NCBI GenBank assembly: GCA_024397875.1
Contig: CP073344.1
Coordinates: 1,231,001-1,295,000, forward strand
Direction of reading: 5' to 3'
Source of the DNA: Amphritea atlantica
Lineage (GTDB): Bacteria > Pseudomonadota > Gammaproteobacteria > Pseudomonadales > Balneatricaceae
Length of the DNA stretch: 64,000 bases
Below, one piece after another: positions 56,172 through 64,000 of this stretch. Position numbers and translations under genes: made by a program. The stretch's first letter is position 1. The number at the start of each line of letters is the position of its first letter. The notes below the pieces were generated by a model. That model was not told where the DNA came from. It was given only the letters and a program-made list of their open reading frames with translations, and did not search any database.

Positions 56172-59100
56172 TGCTCTGATCCTTGTTCCATAAGTTGATA
56201 TTCCGGCTCGACTTTTTTGAACAGACGCCGTCCCAGATAGCTGTAAACCGTTGGTACTATGAATAAGGTTAACAGGGTACCAAAGGTCAGACCACCCACA
56301 ATTACCCAGCCTATCTGTTGCCGACTTTCTGCACCGGCACCAAAGGCGATGGCCAGTGGCACGGTACCCAGCACCATTGCGCCGGTCGTCATCAGAATCG
56401 GGCGTAATCGCATGGTCGCTGATTCAATAATAGCATCCTGTAGCTCACGTCCCTGATCCTGTAACTGGTTGGCAAACTCTACGATCAGAATACCATGCTT
56501 GGTGATCAGACCGATCAGGGTTATCAGGCCTATCTGACTGTAAATACTCAGGCTGCCGCCGGAAAAATACAGGGCAAAGAGGCCGCCGAACAGTGCCGGC
56601 GGTACTGATAGCATAATGATCATCGGGTTACGGAAACTCTCAAACTGTGCCGCCAGAACCAGAAACGTGAAGATCAGTGCCAGCACGGCGGTGACCATCA
56701 GGCCACTTCCGGACTCTTTGAACTCCCGTGACTGTCCGCCGAAATCGTACAGTGTTTCCGGACTGATCTCAGCCATCTGTTGCTCGAGAAAATCCAGCGC
56801 CTGCTTCAGGCTGTAACCGGGGGCCAGAATGGCCTGAAACTTAACCGACTTCATCTTATCAAAGTGGTTTAGCTCCTTGGGCGCGACACTTTCCTGAATA
56901 TCCACGACTGAGCTCAATTGCACCATGTTGTTATCGGCAGTGCGCAGATAGAGGTTGCTCAGGTCACTTGGATCACGTCGCTGACTGGGCTCAACCTGTA
57001 GGATAACGTCGTACTGCTCACCTTCTTTCTTAAAGCGGGTCACATTACGGCTTGCCATATAGGTTTCGATACTGCGTCCGATGAGATTGATATCCAGCCC
57101 CATTTCGGATGCCTTATCCCGATTTACATTCAGTGACAGTTCCGGTTTATTCAGCTTCAGGTCAATATCCGGTTGCACAAAACCCGGGTTTTGTAAGATG
57201 CGTGCCATCAATTGGTCGGAAATCGTTTTCAGCTCAGCATAATCGGTATTCGATTTGATGATGAACTCCACAGGCCTGGAAACAAAACTTTGTCCCAGAG
57301 AGGGAGGGTTCATGGCAAATGACATGGTGCCGGTGACCCCACCAAACAGTTGCGGTGTCAGTTCGGCAACAATACTCTGCTGCTTCTGTGTCCTCTCATC
57401 CCAGGGTTTCAGGCCAAGGAAGGTCATCGAGTTGGTTTCAGTAGGGAAGCCGACGATAGTAAAGTAGCGGTTGCCGGCAGGCTGTTTGGCAATCATTCCT
57501 TCGACCTGTCTGGCATAGCGGTCGACATAGTCGACAGATGCACCATCAGGTGAGATAGACATCGCCAGGATCGTACCCCGGTCTTCTACCGGCGCCAGTT
57601 CCTGCGGTAACTGGGTGTATAGCAGACCCGCACCGCCAAGGCTGACAGCCATAATCAATACCGCTAACAGTCGTGAACGCAGCACTTTTTTCAGCAGCGC
57701 CTGATAGCCGTTGGTTAGACCCAGAATCCAGCCTTCAATCAGGTTGAAGATCGCACTGTGACGCTTTTCATGATGCAGCAGGCGAGAGCACATCATCGGT
57801 GACAGGGACAGGGCAATAAAACCGGATACCAGTACGCCGCCCGCCAGGGTCAGGGCAAACTCGGTGAACAGCTTGCCGGTACGACCGGGTGTAAAGGCCA
57901 CCGGGGCAAATACCGCTACCAGTGTCAGGGTGGTGGCTATGACCGCAAAACCGATCTCTTTACTGCCTTTAAAGGCCGCCTGGACAGGCGATAAGCCTGC
58001 CTCAACATGACGGTAAATATTTTCCAGCATCACGATAGCATCGTCGACCACCAGGCCGATTGCCAATACCATCGCCAACAGGGTAAGCGTGTTAATACTG
58101 AAGCCCATCAACAGCATCAGGGCAAAGCCGCCGATCAGTGACAGCGGGATTGTTATAACCGGAATCAGGGTTGCCCGCAGGTTTCTCAGGAAGAAAAAGA
58201 TAACCGCGATAACCAATACGCTGGCTTCAAAAATAGTTTTGAAAACAGATTTGATTGACTCAGAGATAAACACCGAGGAGTCGTAGGCGATCTCAACATT
58301 CACCCCTTCCGGAAGGGCCGCTTTGATCAGGGGCAGACGTTCCTGAATACCGCTTGATACATCCAGCGGGTTAGCCGTTGATTGCTTTACAACCCCCAGA
58401 GCGACAGCTGATTTGCCTTTAAAACGTGATTTACGGCGCTCGTCTTCTGGTGCTATCTCCACCCGGGCAACGTCACGGACTCGGACCGGATAGTTGTTGT
58501 CGTTACGGATAATGATATTTTCAAACTGCTCGATAGTGTTCAGGTCGGTTTTCGCCAGTACGCTGAACTCCCTCTGAACACTTTCAATACGACCCGCAGG
58601 AATCTCAACATTCTGACTGCTCAGCGCGCTTTCAATGTCCTGAGGAATAACCTGATAGGCCGCCATGCGGGCAGGGTCCAGCCAGATCCGCATAGCAAAG
58701 CGACGGTCACCAAAGAGCATGACGTTAGCCACTCCATCAACGGTTTGCAGAGGGTCTTTGACCATCTTATCTGCAATCTGAGAGATCTCCATCATGCTGT
58801 GGTTATCGGAGGATAGTGCCAGCCAGAACACTGGCTGGGCATCCGCTTCAGTCTTCGCCGTAATCGGTTCTTCGACGTCATCGGGCAGGGCTCCACGTAC
58901 CCGGCCGACACGGTCGCGAACATCACTGGCCGCATCGTCAGGATCGCGGGTCAGTTTGAACGTTACCGTGATCTGGCTTTTGCCAGATCGGCTGACAGAG
59001 CTGATGTAATCAACTCCCTCTATACCGGACAGGGAGTCCTCGATAATCTGGGTGACCTGAGTTTCTATAATGGATGAACTGGCGCCGGGGTAGTTGGTTT

Positions 59101-59242
59101 CAACCGTTACCACCGGGACGTCTATCTTCGGATATTCCCTGACCGTCAGACGGTCGTAGGATACCGCTCCCACCAGTAATATCAGCAGACTCATAACAGT
59201 CGCCAGTACCGGTCGTTTGATACTGATTTCAGAAAGGATCAT
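56168..59242 (-). CDS. RND multidrug efflux pump (AcrB/VexF-type)
   Basis: 1,024 residues, full length for the HAE-type RND family, with 12 predicted helices. The N-terminus is SEISIKRPVLATVMSLLILL. Helix 4 carries the proton-relay aspartates (LAIGLVVDDAIVMLENIYRH). It exports drugs or toxic compounds across both membranes using the proton gradient. Its start is 2 bp from the adaptor stop and its stop overlaps tolC. Confidence 0.95.
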   Translation of the reverse strand: MILSEISIKRPVLATVMSLLILLVGAVSYDRLTVREYPKIDVPVVTVETNYPGASSSIIETQVTQIIEDSLSGIEGVDYISSVSRSGKSQITVTFKLTRDPDDAASDVRDRVGRVRGALPDDVEEPITAKTEADAQPVFWLALSSDNHSMMEISQIADKMVKDPLQTVDGVANVMLFGDRRFAMRIWLDPARMAAYQVIPQDIESALSSQNVEIPAGRIESVQREFSVLAKTDLNTIEQFENIIIRNDNNYPVRVRDVARVEIAPEDERRKSRFKGKSAVALGVVKQSTANPLDVSSGIQERLPLIKAALPEGVNVEIAYDSSVFISESIKSVFKTIFEASVLVIAVIFFFLRNLRATLIPVITIPLSLIGGFALMLLMGFSINTLTLLAMVLAIGLVVDDAIVMLENIYRHVEAGLSPVQAAFKGSKEIGFAVIATTLTLVAVFAPVAFTPGRTGKLFTEFALTLAGGVLVSGFIALSLSPMMCSRLLHHEKRHSAIFNLIEGWILGLTNGYQALLKKVLRSRLLAVLIMAVSLGGAGLLYTQLPQELAPVEDRGTILAMSISPDGASVDYVDRYARQVEGMIAKQPAGNRYFTIVGFPTETNSMTFLGLKPWDERTQKQQSIVAELTPQLFGGVTGTMSFAMNPPSLGQSFVSRPVEFIIKSNTDYAELKTISDQLMARILQNPGFVQPDIDLKLNKPELSLNVNRDKASEMGLDINLIGRSIETYMASRNVTRFKKEGEQYDVILQVEPSQRRDPSDLSNLYLRTADNNMVQLSSVVDIQESVAPKELNHFDKMKSVKFQAILAPGYSLKQALDFLEQQMAEISPETLYDFGGQSREFKESGSGLMVTAVLALIFTFLVLAAQFESFRNPMIIMLSVPPALFGGLFALYFSGGSLSIYSQIGLITLIGLITKHGILIVEFANQLQDQGRELQDAIIESATMRLRPILMTTGAMVLGTVPLAIAFGAGAESRQQIGWVIVGGLTFGTLLTLFIVPTVYSYLGRRLFKKVEPEYQLMEQGSEQ

Positions 59243-59244
59243 GC

Positions 59245-60309
59245 TCAGGCTCCCGGTTGTTCAGCCGAAGGCTGAGCTGCTTGCTCAGCAGTGCCATCAA
59301 CAAAGACAGGGGTGACAGGCGAACCCGGGAAAAGTTTGATCTGTCCGGCAGTCACGATGACCTGTCCAGCTGCCAGACCGGTAATAATATTGACCTCTCC
59401 ATCGCGGCGCAGGCCTAACTCTACCGGAGCCATACCAATTTTTCCGTCGTTCACCGTCATGACGAAGAAGCTGTTGTTCTGCGGGATAATCGCTTGTTCA
59501 GGAATCATTACTGCGTTCTCGTTAGTGCTGGTGATGATCTGAATCCGCGCAAACAGTCCGGGACGTAACAGGTTGTCTCGGTTTTCGATCTTTGCCCGGA
59601 TAGCGATATTGTGGCTGCGAGCATCGATGCTGGGTGCGATGGCGTAGATGGAGCCCTCGAATGTTTCACCCGGCAGGGCGTCAACCTGAACCCTGATCTG
59701 CTGACCGGTGTGTATATTTGCCAGCTGATTTTCCGGTACCCGGAAGTCCACCTTCATGGTGTTGATATCGGTCAGTTCAACCAGATCCTGCCCCACCGTG
59801 ACGTAATCACCGGGACTGAACTTACGCAAGCCGATAATGCCGTCGAATGGAGCCTTGATGCTCATTTTGTTCAGCTGAGTCTGGGCGACCTGTTGTTGTG
59901 CCTGATCAACCTGCAACTGTGCCAGTGAAGAGTCCATATCCTGCTGTGAACCCACCTTTTTCTTGACCAGACGAGCCGCCCGGTTATAGGCGATACGGCT
60001 CAGATTAACGCGGGCTTTACTTTCCTGTAGCTGAGCTTTGTACAGCGATGACTCAAGTACGACCAGGGTTTCGCCTGACTTAACGGTAGCGCCCTCGGTA
60101 AAAAGGACCTTTTCAACGCTGCCACTCTGTTCCGGGCGCAGGATGATTGATTCATTGCCACTGAGGCCGCCTACCGCTTCGATCATGTGAGTCAGCGACT
60201 TGCTCTGTACATGGATTACCTCAGCAGGAAGACCCTCGGCATGAGCCGCAGGCGTACAGATCAGCATCAGGCTGAGCAGCGTTGAGGGTAAGAGCTGATT
60301 AAATTTCAT
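59245..60309 (-). CDS. RND efflux periplasmic adaptor
   Basis: 354 residues from ATG 60309. That start has GGAG 5 bases upstream, inside the end of tetR, and begins a clean signal peptide (MKFNQLLPSTLLSLMLICTP); further upstream in-frame starts are unlikely. The lipoyl-like halves (GSVEKVLFTEGATVKSGETL, IKAPFDGIIGLRKFSPGDYV) flank a coiled-coil hairpin. It bridges the pump and TolC. It overlaps tetR by 11 bp. Confidence 0.92.
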   Translation of the reverse strand: MKFNQLLPSTLLSLMLICTPAAHAEGLPAEVIHVQSKSLTHMIEAVGGLSGNESIILRPEQSGSVEKVLFTEGATVKSGETLVVLESSLYKAQLQESKARVNLSRIAYNRAARLVKKKVGSQQDMDSSLAQLQVDQAQQQVAQTQLNKMSIKAPFDGIIGLRKFSPGDYVTVGQDLVELTDINTMKVDFRVPENQLANIHTGQQIRVQVDALPGETFEGSIYAIAPSIDARSHNIAIRAKIENRDNLLRPGLFARIQIITSTNENAVMIPEQAIIPQNNSFFVMTVNDGKIGMAPVELGLRRDGEVNIITGLAAGQVIVTAGQIKLFPGSPVTPVFVDGTAEQAAQPSAEQPGA

Positions 60310-60940
60310 TTTTATCTCCATCCTTAGTGTTAGTTGCAGGATTTTCCAATGGTGCATACAGTTTATATATAGTGTCAGCCACTTCACGCAGGGGGGTGGT
60401 TGAGGCTTCAACTTTGGTTCTTAGCAGCGCCCCCTGCCAGCTATCCCAGAACAACTGGGCCATAGCGCGGGCGGGAAGATCATCGCGGAAGCAGCCCTGT
60501 AGCTGACCCTCTTTAAAGTGTTCTTCAATACAATTAATGACGCGATTACAGGACAGGCTGATAATCTCGCGAAATGAATCGCTGGCATTACCGATCTCGC
60601 CCATCATGTTGGTTAATAAACAACCCGTTGCATCGGGGTCTTGCTCGTAATCTGCAATGAACAGGTTAAGCGCAAGACAGAATTGCTCAAGCAGATTACC
60701 TTCGATAGAGCTGGTACGTTGACCCCATTTCTCATCTTCAAGCTGATGGCTGTATTCCAGTACTTCTACTGCAAACTGCTCTTTACTCTCGAAGTAGTTA
60801 TAAAAAGAACCTTTGGGGACCTGGCAGGTATCGAGAATCTCTTTCAGGCCTGTGCCGTGATAACCCTTGCGGTTAAAAAGCTCCATCCCTGTTTGCAGGA
60901 TCTTTTCCCGGTTATGTTCATTTCTTTTGGGGATGTTCAT
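60299..60940 (-). CDS. TetR/AcrR-family regulator of the efflux operon
   Basis: 213 residues. The N-terminal helix-turn-helix is typical (REKILQTGMELFNRKGYHGTG, then VPKGSFYNYFESKEQFAVEV). It is the first gene of the tetR-adaptor-pump-tolC operon, so it probably represses itself and the pump through the palindrome just ahead of its start. No good ribosome site precedes the start. Confidence 0.9.
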   Translation of the reverse strand: MNIPKRNEHNREKILQTGMELFNRKGYHGTGLKEILDTCQVPKGSFYNYFESKEQFAVEVLEYSHQLEDEKWGQRTSSIEGNLLEQFCLALNLFIADYEQDPDATGCLLTNMMGEIGNASDSFREIISLSCNRVINCIEEHFKEGQLQGCFRDDLPARAMAQLFWDSWQGALLRTKVEASTTPLREVADTIYKLYAPLENPATNTKDGDKNEI

Positions 60941-60944
60941 ATAA

Positions 60945-61003
60945 TTAGACCGGTCGTCTTAAGTGTGAAAAAGCAATTATAGTTCCGCTTGAATGAAATG
61001 CAA
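60945..61003 (-). promoter_or_regulatory. Efflux operon promoter with TetR-type operator
   Basis: On the minus strand TTGCAT (61003-60998), a 16-bp spacer and TATAAT (60981-60976) form a good promoter. Between it and the tetR start lies AGAC-N5-GTCT (60959-60947), similar to NemR-type TAGACC/GGTCTA operators. Binding there would block early transcription. Confidence 0.65.
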
Positions 61004-61090
61004 TGTTGTTTAGATTAAAGTTTTTTGATCAGTTGAACATGATCGGTGTTGCGGGATGGCTGTGGGGGGAAAGGGGCGTATTACATTTAT

Positions 61091-61117
61091 AAAAAAGCCG
61101 GGCAGCGCCCGGCTTTC
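61091..61117 (-). terminator. Terminator after the aminotransferase gene
   Basis: GCCGGGC (61097-61103) pairs with GCCCGGC (61107-61113), loop of three, followed on the minus strand by T6. Confidence 0.9.
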
Positions 61118-61132
61118 TGTCAGCGCTAGAGA

Positions 61133-62326
61133 TTAGTTTTCCAGCGCTGTTTTAATCCGTCCGATCGCATCCGCCAGAATATCAAGCGAGGTTGCGAAGG
61201 ACAGGCGCATGTTCCCCGGTGCACCGAAAGCCGAGCCTGGCACCAGTGCAACACCCGCTTCCAGCAGCAGGAACTCAGCCAGATCGATATCGTTTTCAAA
61301 CCGGTCGTCTCTGTCGATAACCTGCTGAAAGCTTGGAAATGCGTAAAAGGTTCCGTCAGCAGGGATGCAGTCAACACCTTCGATGGCATTGAGTTTTTCC
61401 ACCACGAAGTCATGGCGCTGCTTGAAGGCTTTAACCATCTCCTTGACGCACTCCTGATCTTCATCGAGTGCCACCTGAGCAGCAACCTGAGAGATAGACG
61501 TCGGGTTAGAGGTGCTCTGAGACTGGATCTTCTTCATGGCGCCGATCAGCTTGGCCGGACCGGCAGCATAACCAATCCGCCAGCCTGTCATTGAGTAAGC
61601 CTTAGAAACGCCATTGAGTACGATGGTACGATCATACAGCTCAGGACAGGCATTGAGGATGTTGATGAAGGGGGCCTCTGTGAACAGAATATGTTCATAC
61701 ATGTCATCTGTTGCGATCAGTACATCAGGGTGCTTAGCCAGCACCTGGCCCAATGCTTTCAGTTCTGCTTCAGTGTAAGCAACACCGGTTGGGTTGGATG
61801 GGCTGTTCAGAACCAGCAGTCGGGTCTTGTCAGTGATCGCCGCTTCCAGTTGTGCGGGGGTGATTTTAAAGCGGGCTTCCTGTGTGGTGGTCACGATGAC
61901 AGGAACACCTTCACCCATCAGCACCATGTCTGGATAAGATACCCAGTAGGGCGCCGGGATAATGACTTCATCGCCCGGGTTCAGCAGTGCCAGTGACAGG
62001 TTGAAGAAGCTCTGCTTACCGCCACATGAAACCAGAATCTGATTGGCTTCGTAGTCAAAGCCATTGTCCCGCTTAAATTTAGCAATAATGGCTTTTTTCA
62101 GGGCCGGCGTGCCGTCAACAGCTGTGTATTTTGTGAAGCCGTTGTTGAGGGCTTCAATCGCAGCGTTTTTAATGTGGTCCGGGGTGTCAAAATCGGGTTC
62201 ACCTGCACCCAGACCAATAATATTCTTACCCGCGGCACGTAATTCGGCAGCACGGTTAGTCACTGCCAGTGTCGGAGAAGGTTTAATGCTGTTAACGCGA
62301 TCGGAGAGTTGCATTGTCCTAGCCAT
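61133..62326 (-). CDS. Aspartate aminotransferase (class I, PLP)
   Basis: 397 residues; the first ATG has AGAGG at good distance. GLGAGEPDFDTPDHIK, NSPSNPTGVAYTEAEL and the PLP-lysine block NGVSKAYSMTGWRIGYAAGP define the I-gamma group, which makes aspartate from oxaloacetate and glutamate. Aspartate is also the start of ectoine synthesis, but no coregulation is visible. It is divergent from uvrB. Confidence 0.93.
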   Translation of the reverse strand: MARTMQLSDRVNSIKPSPTLAVTNRAAELRAAGKNIIGLGAGEPDFDTPDHIKNAAIEALNNGFTKYTAVDGTPALKKAIIAKFKRDNGFDYEANQILVSCGGKQSFFNLSLALLNPGDEVIIPAPYWVSYPDMVLMGEGVPVIVTTTQEARFKITPAQLEAAITDKTRLLVLNSPSNPTGVAYTEAELKALGQVLAKHPDVLIATDDMYEHILFTEAPFINILNACPELYDRTIVLNGVSKAYSMTGWRIGYAAGPAKLIGAMKKIQSQSTSNPTSISQVAAQVALDEDQECVKEMVKAFKQRHDFVVEKLNAIEGVDCIPADGTFYAFPSFQQVIDRDDRFENDIDLAEFLLLEAGVALVPGSAFGAPGNMRLSFATSLDILADAIGRIKTALEN

Positions 62327-62458
62327 ATCCTCTGAAAAAAAGTGGTGCTAAACCTCGGTGTGTTCAACCGTCAAATGATACCGGAATCTGGGGTGGGTAA
62401 AAATCCTTTTCATCGCTGAATCGGGTTAAAAGTAGTATTTATTTCAACAAAGTGACAA

Positions 62459-62530
62459 CTATTTCACAAATAGAGATCAACTATTTTGCTGAATGATCAT
62501 TCAGCAGAAAATTTTTCTTGCAGGTATAAT
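62459..62530 (+). promoter_or_regulatory. uvrB promoter with two palindromes
   Basis: TATAAT (62525-62530) is a likely -10. Just upstream is an 18-bp perfect palindrome GCTGAATGATCATTCAGC (62488-62505). It contains CTG-N10-CAG, the outer LexA pattern, but has CTGA/TCAG where LexA prefers CTGT/ACAG. A second inverted repeat CTATTT-CAC-AAATAG lies at 62459-62473. Both are placed to control uvrB; the protein binding them is uncertain. Confidence 0.6.
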
Positions 62531-62565
62531 AGTCCGCTTCCATTTTTGTGTCGTATAGAGCAGTT

Positions 62566-64000
62566 ATGAAACAACGTTTTCAGATTCAATCAAAGTTTCA
62601 GCCAGCCGGTGATCAGCCAGCCGCTATCGAAGGTCTGGTGAAAGGGATTAATGCCGGCCTGGCTGCTCAGACACTGCTTGGGGTAACCGGTTCAGGCAAG
62701 ACCTTCACGATTGCCAACGTGATCGCAGAGTTGCAGCGTCCGACGATTATTATGGCGCACAACAAAACGCTGGCTGCTCAGTTATATGGCGAGTTTCGCG
62801 AGTTTTTCCCTAATAATGCGGTCGAGTATTTTGTCTCGTATTACGATTATTATCAGCCTGAAGCCTATGTTCCCTCATCGGATACCTTTATCGAGAAAGA
62901 TGCATCTATCAATGAGCATATTGAACAGATGCGTCTGTCAGCGACAAAAGCGCTGCTGGAGCGGGATGATGCGATCATCGTCGCCACCGTTTCGGCGATC
63001 TACGGCCTGGGTGATCCGAAGTCCTATCTGGGGATGATGTTGCATTTGGATCGAGGTGACGCTGCGGATCAGAGAACTATTTTGCGCCGCCTGGCTGAAC
63101 TTCAATACACCCGTAATGATGTGGAACTCCACCGCGGAACCTACCGGGTGCGGGGCGATGTGATCGATGTGTTTCCGGCTGAATCAGAAAAAGAGGCGGT
63201 ACGGATTGAGCTGTTCGACGATGAAGTAGAGAACCTCAGCTATTTTGATCCGCTGACAGGCGAAGTATTACGCCGGGTTCCCCGGGCCACCATCTATCCT
63301 AAATCCCACTATGTCACCCCGCGGGAGAAACTGCTGGAAGCGGTCGACAATATTCTGGAAGAGCTGCATCCCCGATTGGAACAGTTGCGCAGTAACGATA
63401 AGCTCGTAGAACTACAGCGTCTTGAACAACGGGTTATGTATGATGTCGAGATGATCAAAGAGCTGGGGTATTGCTCCGGCATTGAAAACTACTCCCGTTA
63501 TCTGTCAGGTCGCGCACCTGGCGAGCCACCACCAACACTGTTTGACTATCTGCCTGACGATGCATTGCTGGTAATGGATGAGTCTCATGTCACCATTCCT
63601 CAGCTGGGGGCGATGTATAAAGGCGACCGCTCCCGTAAAGAGACGCTGGTTGAATACGGCTTCCGGTTACCCTCTGCGCTGGATAACCGGCCGATGAAGT
63701 TCGAAGAGTGGGAACGTCAGGCACCACAGATGATCATGGTGTCGGCCACGCCGAGTAAGTATGAAGCGGCCAACGCCGGCCAGGTTGTTGAGCAGGTGGT
63801 GCGTCCAACCGGCTTGCTTGATCCGCTGGTTGAGGTGCGTCCGGCCCGCAATCAGGTGGATGACTTGCTGGGGGAGATTCATAAGGTCGCTGCTAAAGGC
63901 GAGCGGGTTATTGTTACCGTTCTGACTAAACGGATGGCCGAGGATCTTACCGAATATCTGGATGAACACGGTGTCCGGGTGCGTTATCTACACTCCGATA
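62566..64000 (+). CDS. uvrB: Excinuclease ABC subunit B (3' end outside window)
   Basis: The frame is open from ATG 62566 to the window end, 478 codons of about 670 expected. Walker [11 protein letters not shown], the beta-hairpin [20 protein letters not shown], and the DEAD-like motif [11 protein letters not shown] are present, as is VSATPSKYE. UvrB opens damaged DNA and recruits UvrC in nucleotide excision repair. Confidence 0.97.
   Translation, partial: MKQRFQIQSKFQPAGDQPAAIEGLVKGINAGLAAQTLLGVTGSGKTFTIANVIAELQRPTIIMAHNKTLAAQLYGEFREFFPNNAVEYFVSYYDYYQPEAYVPSSDTFIEKDASINEHIEQMRLSATKALLERDDAIIVATVSAIYGLGDPKSYLGMMLHLDRGDAADQRTILRRLAELQYTRNDVELHRGTYRVRGDVIDVFPAESEKEAVRIELFDDEVENLSYFDPLTGEVLRRVPRATIYPKSHYVTPREKLLEAVDNILEELHPRLEQLRSNDKLVELQRLEQRVMYDVEMIKELGYCSGIENYSRYLSGRAPGEPPPTLFDYLPDDALLVMDESHVTIPQLGAMYKGDRSRKETLVEYGFRLPSALDNRPMKFEEWERQAPQMIMVSATPSKYEAANAGQVVEQVVRPTGLLDPLVEVRPARNQVDDLLGEIHKVAAKGERVIVTVLTKRMAEDLTEYLDEHGVRVRYLHSD

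Overview
The window reads as chromosomal DNA of a marine, aerobic gammaproteobacterium, most likely an Oceanospirillales relative (Neptunomonas/Amphritea-like). This is inferred from gene content: a complete ectoine/5-hydroxyectoine operon with its own aspartokinase, a giant type I-secreted adhesin, orphan soxYZ, an mrp-dcd pair, and a fused LplT-Aas protein. No tRNA, rRNA, CRISPR array, insertion sequence or prophage was recognised. Coding density is high, with short operons and many clear hairpin terminators.

Layout. 1-14.3 kb: the end of a putative metalloprotease gene, then a LapA-type adhesin of about 2,693 residues with 17 nearly identical 324-bp repeats and a LapG-type cleavage site. 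A terminator follows, then its own type I exporter (ABC ATPase, HlyD-type adaptor, TolC-type pore). 14.4-19.1 kb: ttcA, a YaiI/YqxD-family gene, an ECHDC3-like crotonase lacking both catalytic glutamates, soxYZ, a lipoprotein gene and epmC. 19.1-20.8 kb (minus): a copper-delivery operon (membrane protein, SCO, PCuAC). 21.2-23.8 kb: dgt, a SUI1/YciH-family gene, a 39-residue membrane peptide and a retropepsin-like protease. 23.9-29.3 kb: a MetF-like protein, a DUF1285 protein, a REP-like element, srkA with a CYTH phosphatase gene, and metG. 29.8-35.9 kb: an HDOD protein, trmA, and a small ORF directly before a three-domain lplT-aas fusion.

36.2-39.3 kb: a zinc-linked operon (ZrgA-like His-rich protein, ABC ATPase, FtsX-type permease, DUF3299 protein) behind a Zur-box-like palindrome. 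39.5-42.7 kb: mrp/apbC, dcd and two uncharacterised proteins, one internally duplicated. 42.8-48.5 kb: ectR, then ectA-ectB-(extra 80-residue gene)-ectC-ectD, a terminator, then ask_ect. 48.5-50.7 kb: a small ORF, mgtE and a hypothetical gene. 50.8-54.7 kb: a PAS-PAS-GGDEF-EAL protein divergent from a solute-binding protein gene. 54.9-60.9 kb (minus): tetR-adaptor-RND pump-tolC, with a palindrome between the likely promoter and the tetR start. 61.1-64 kb: an aspartate aminotransferase gene and the first two thirds of uvrB, which has an 18-bp perfect palindrome in its promoter region.

Themes: surface attachment (the adhesin system, probably controlled by c-di-GMP through LapD/LapG encoded elsewhere), osmoprotection, metal homeostasis (Zn, Cu, Mg), and envelope or efflux stress. 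I did not find a clearly new defence or mobile system. The least explained items are the extra gene inside the ectoine operon, several translationally well-placed small ORFs, mononucleotide tracts inside lapE and a protease gene, and the repeat architecture of the adhesin.
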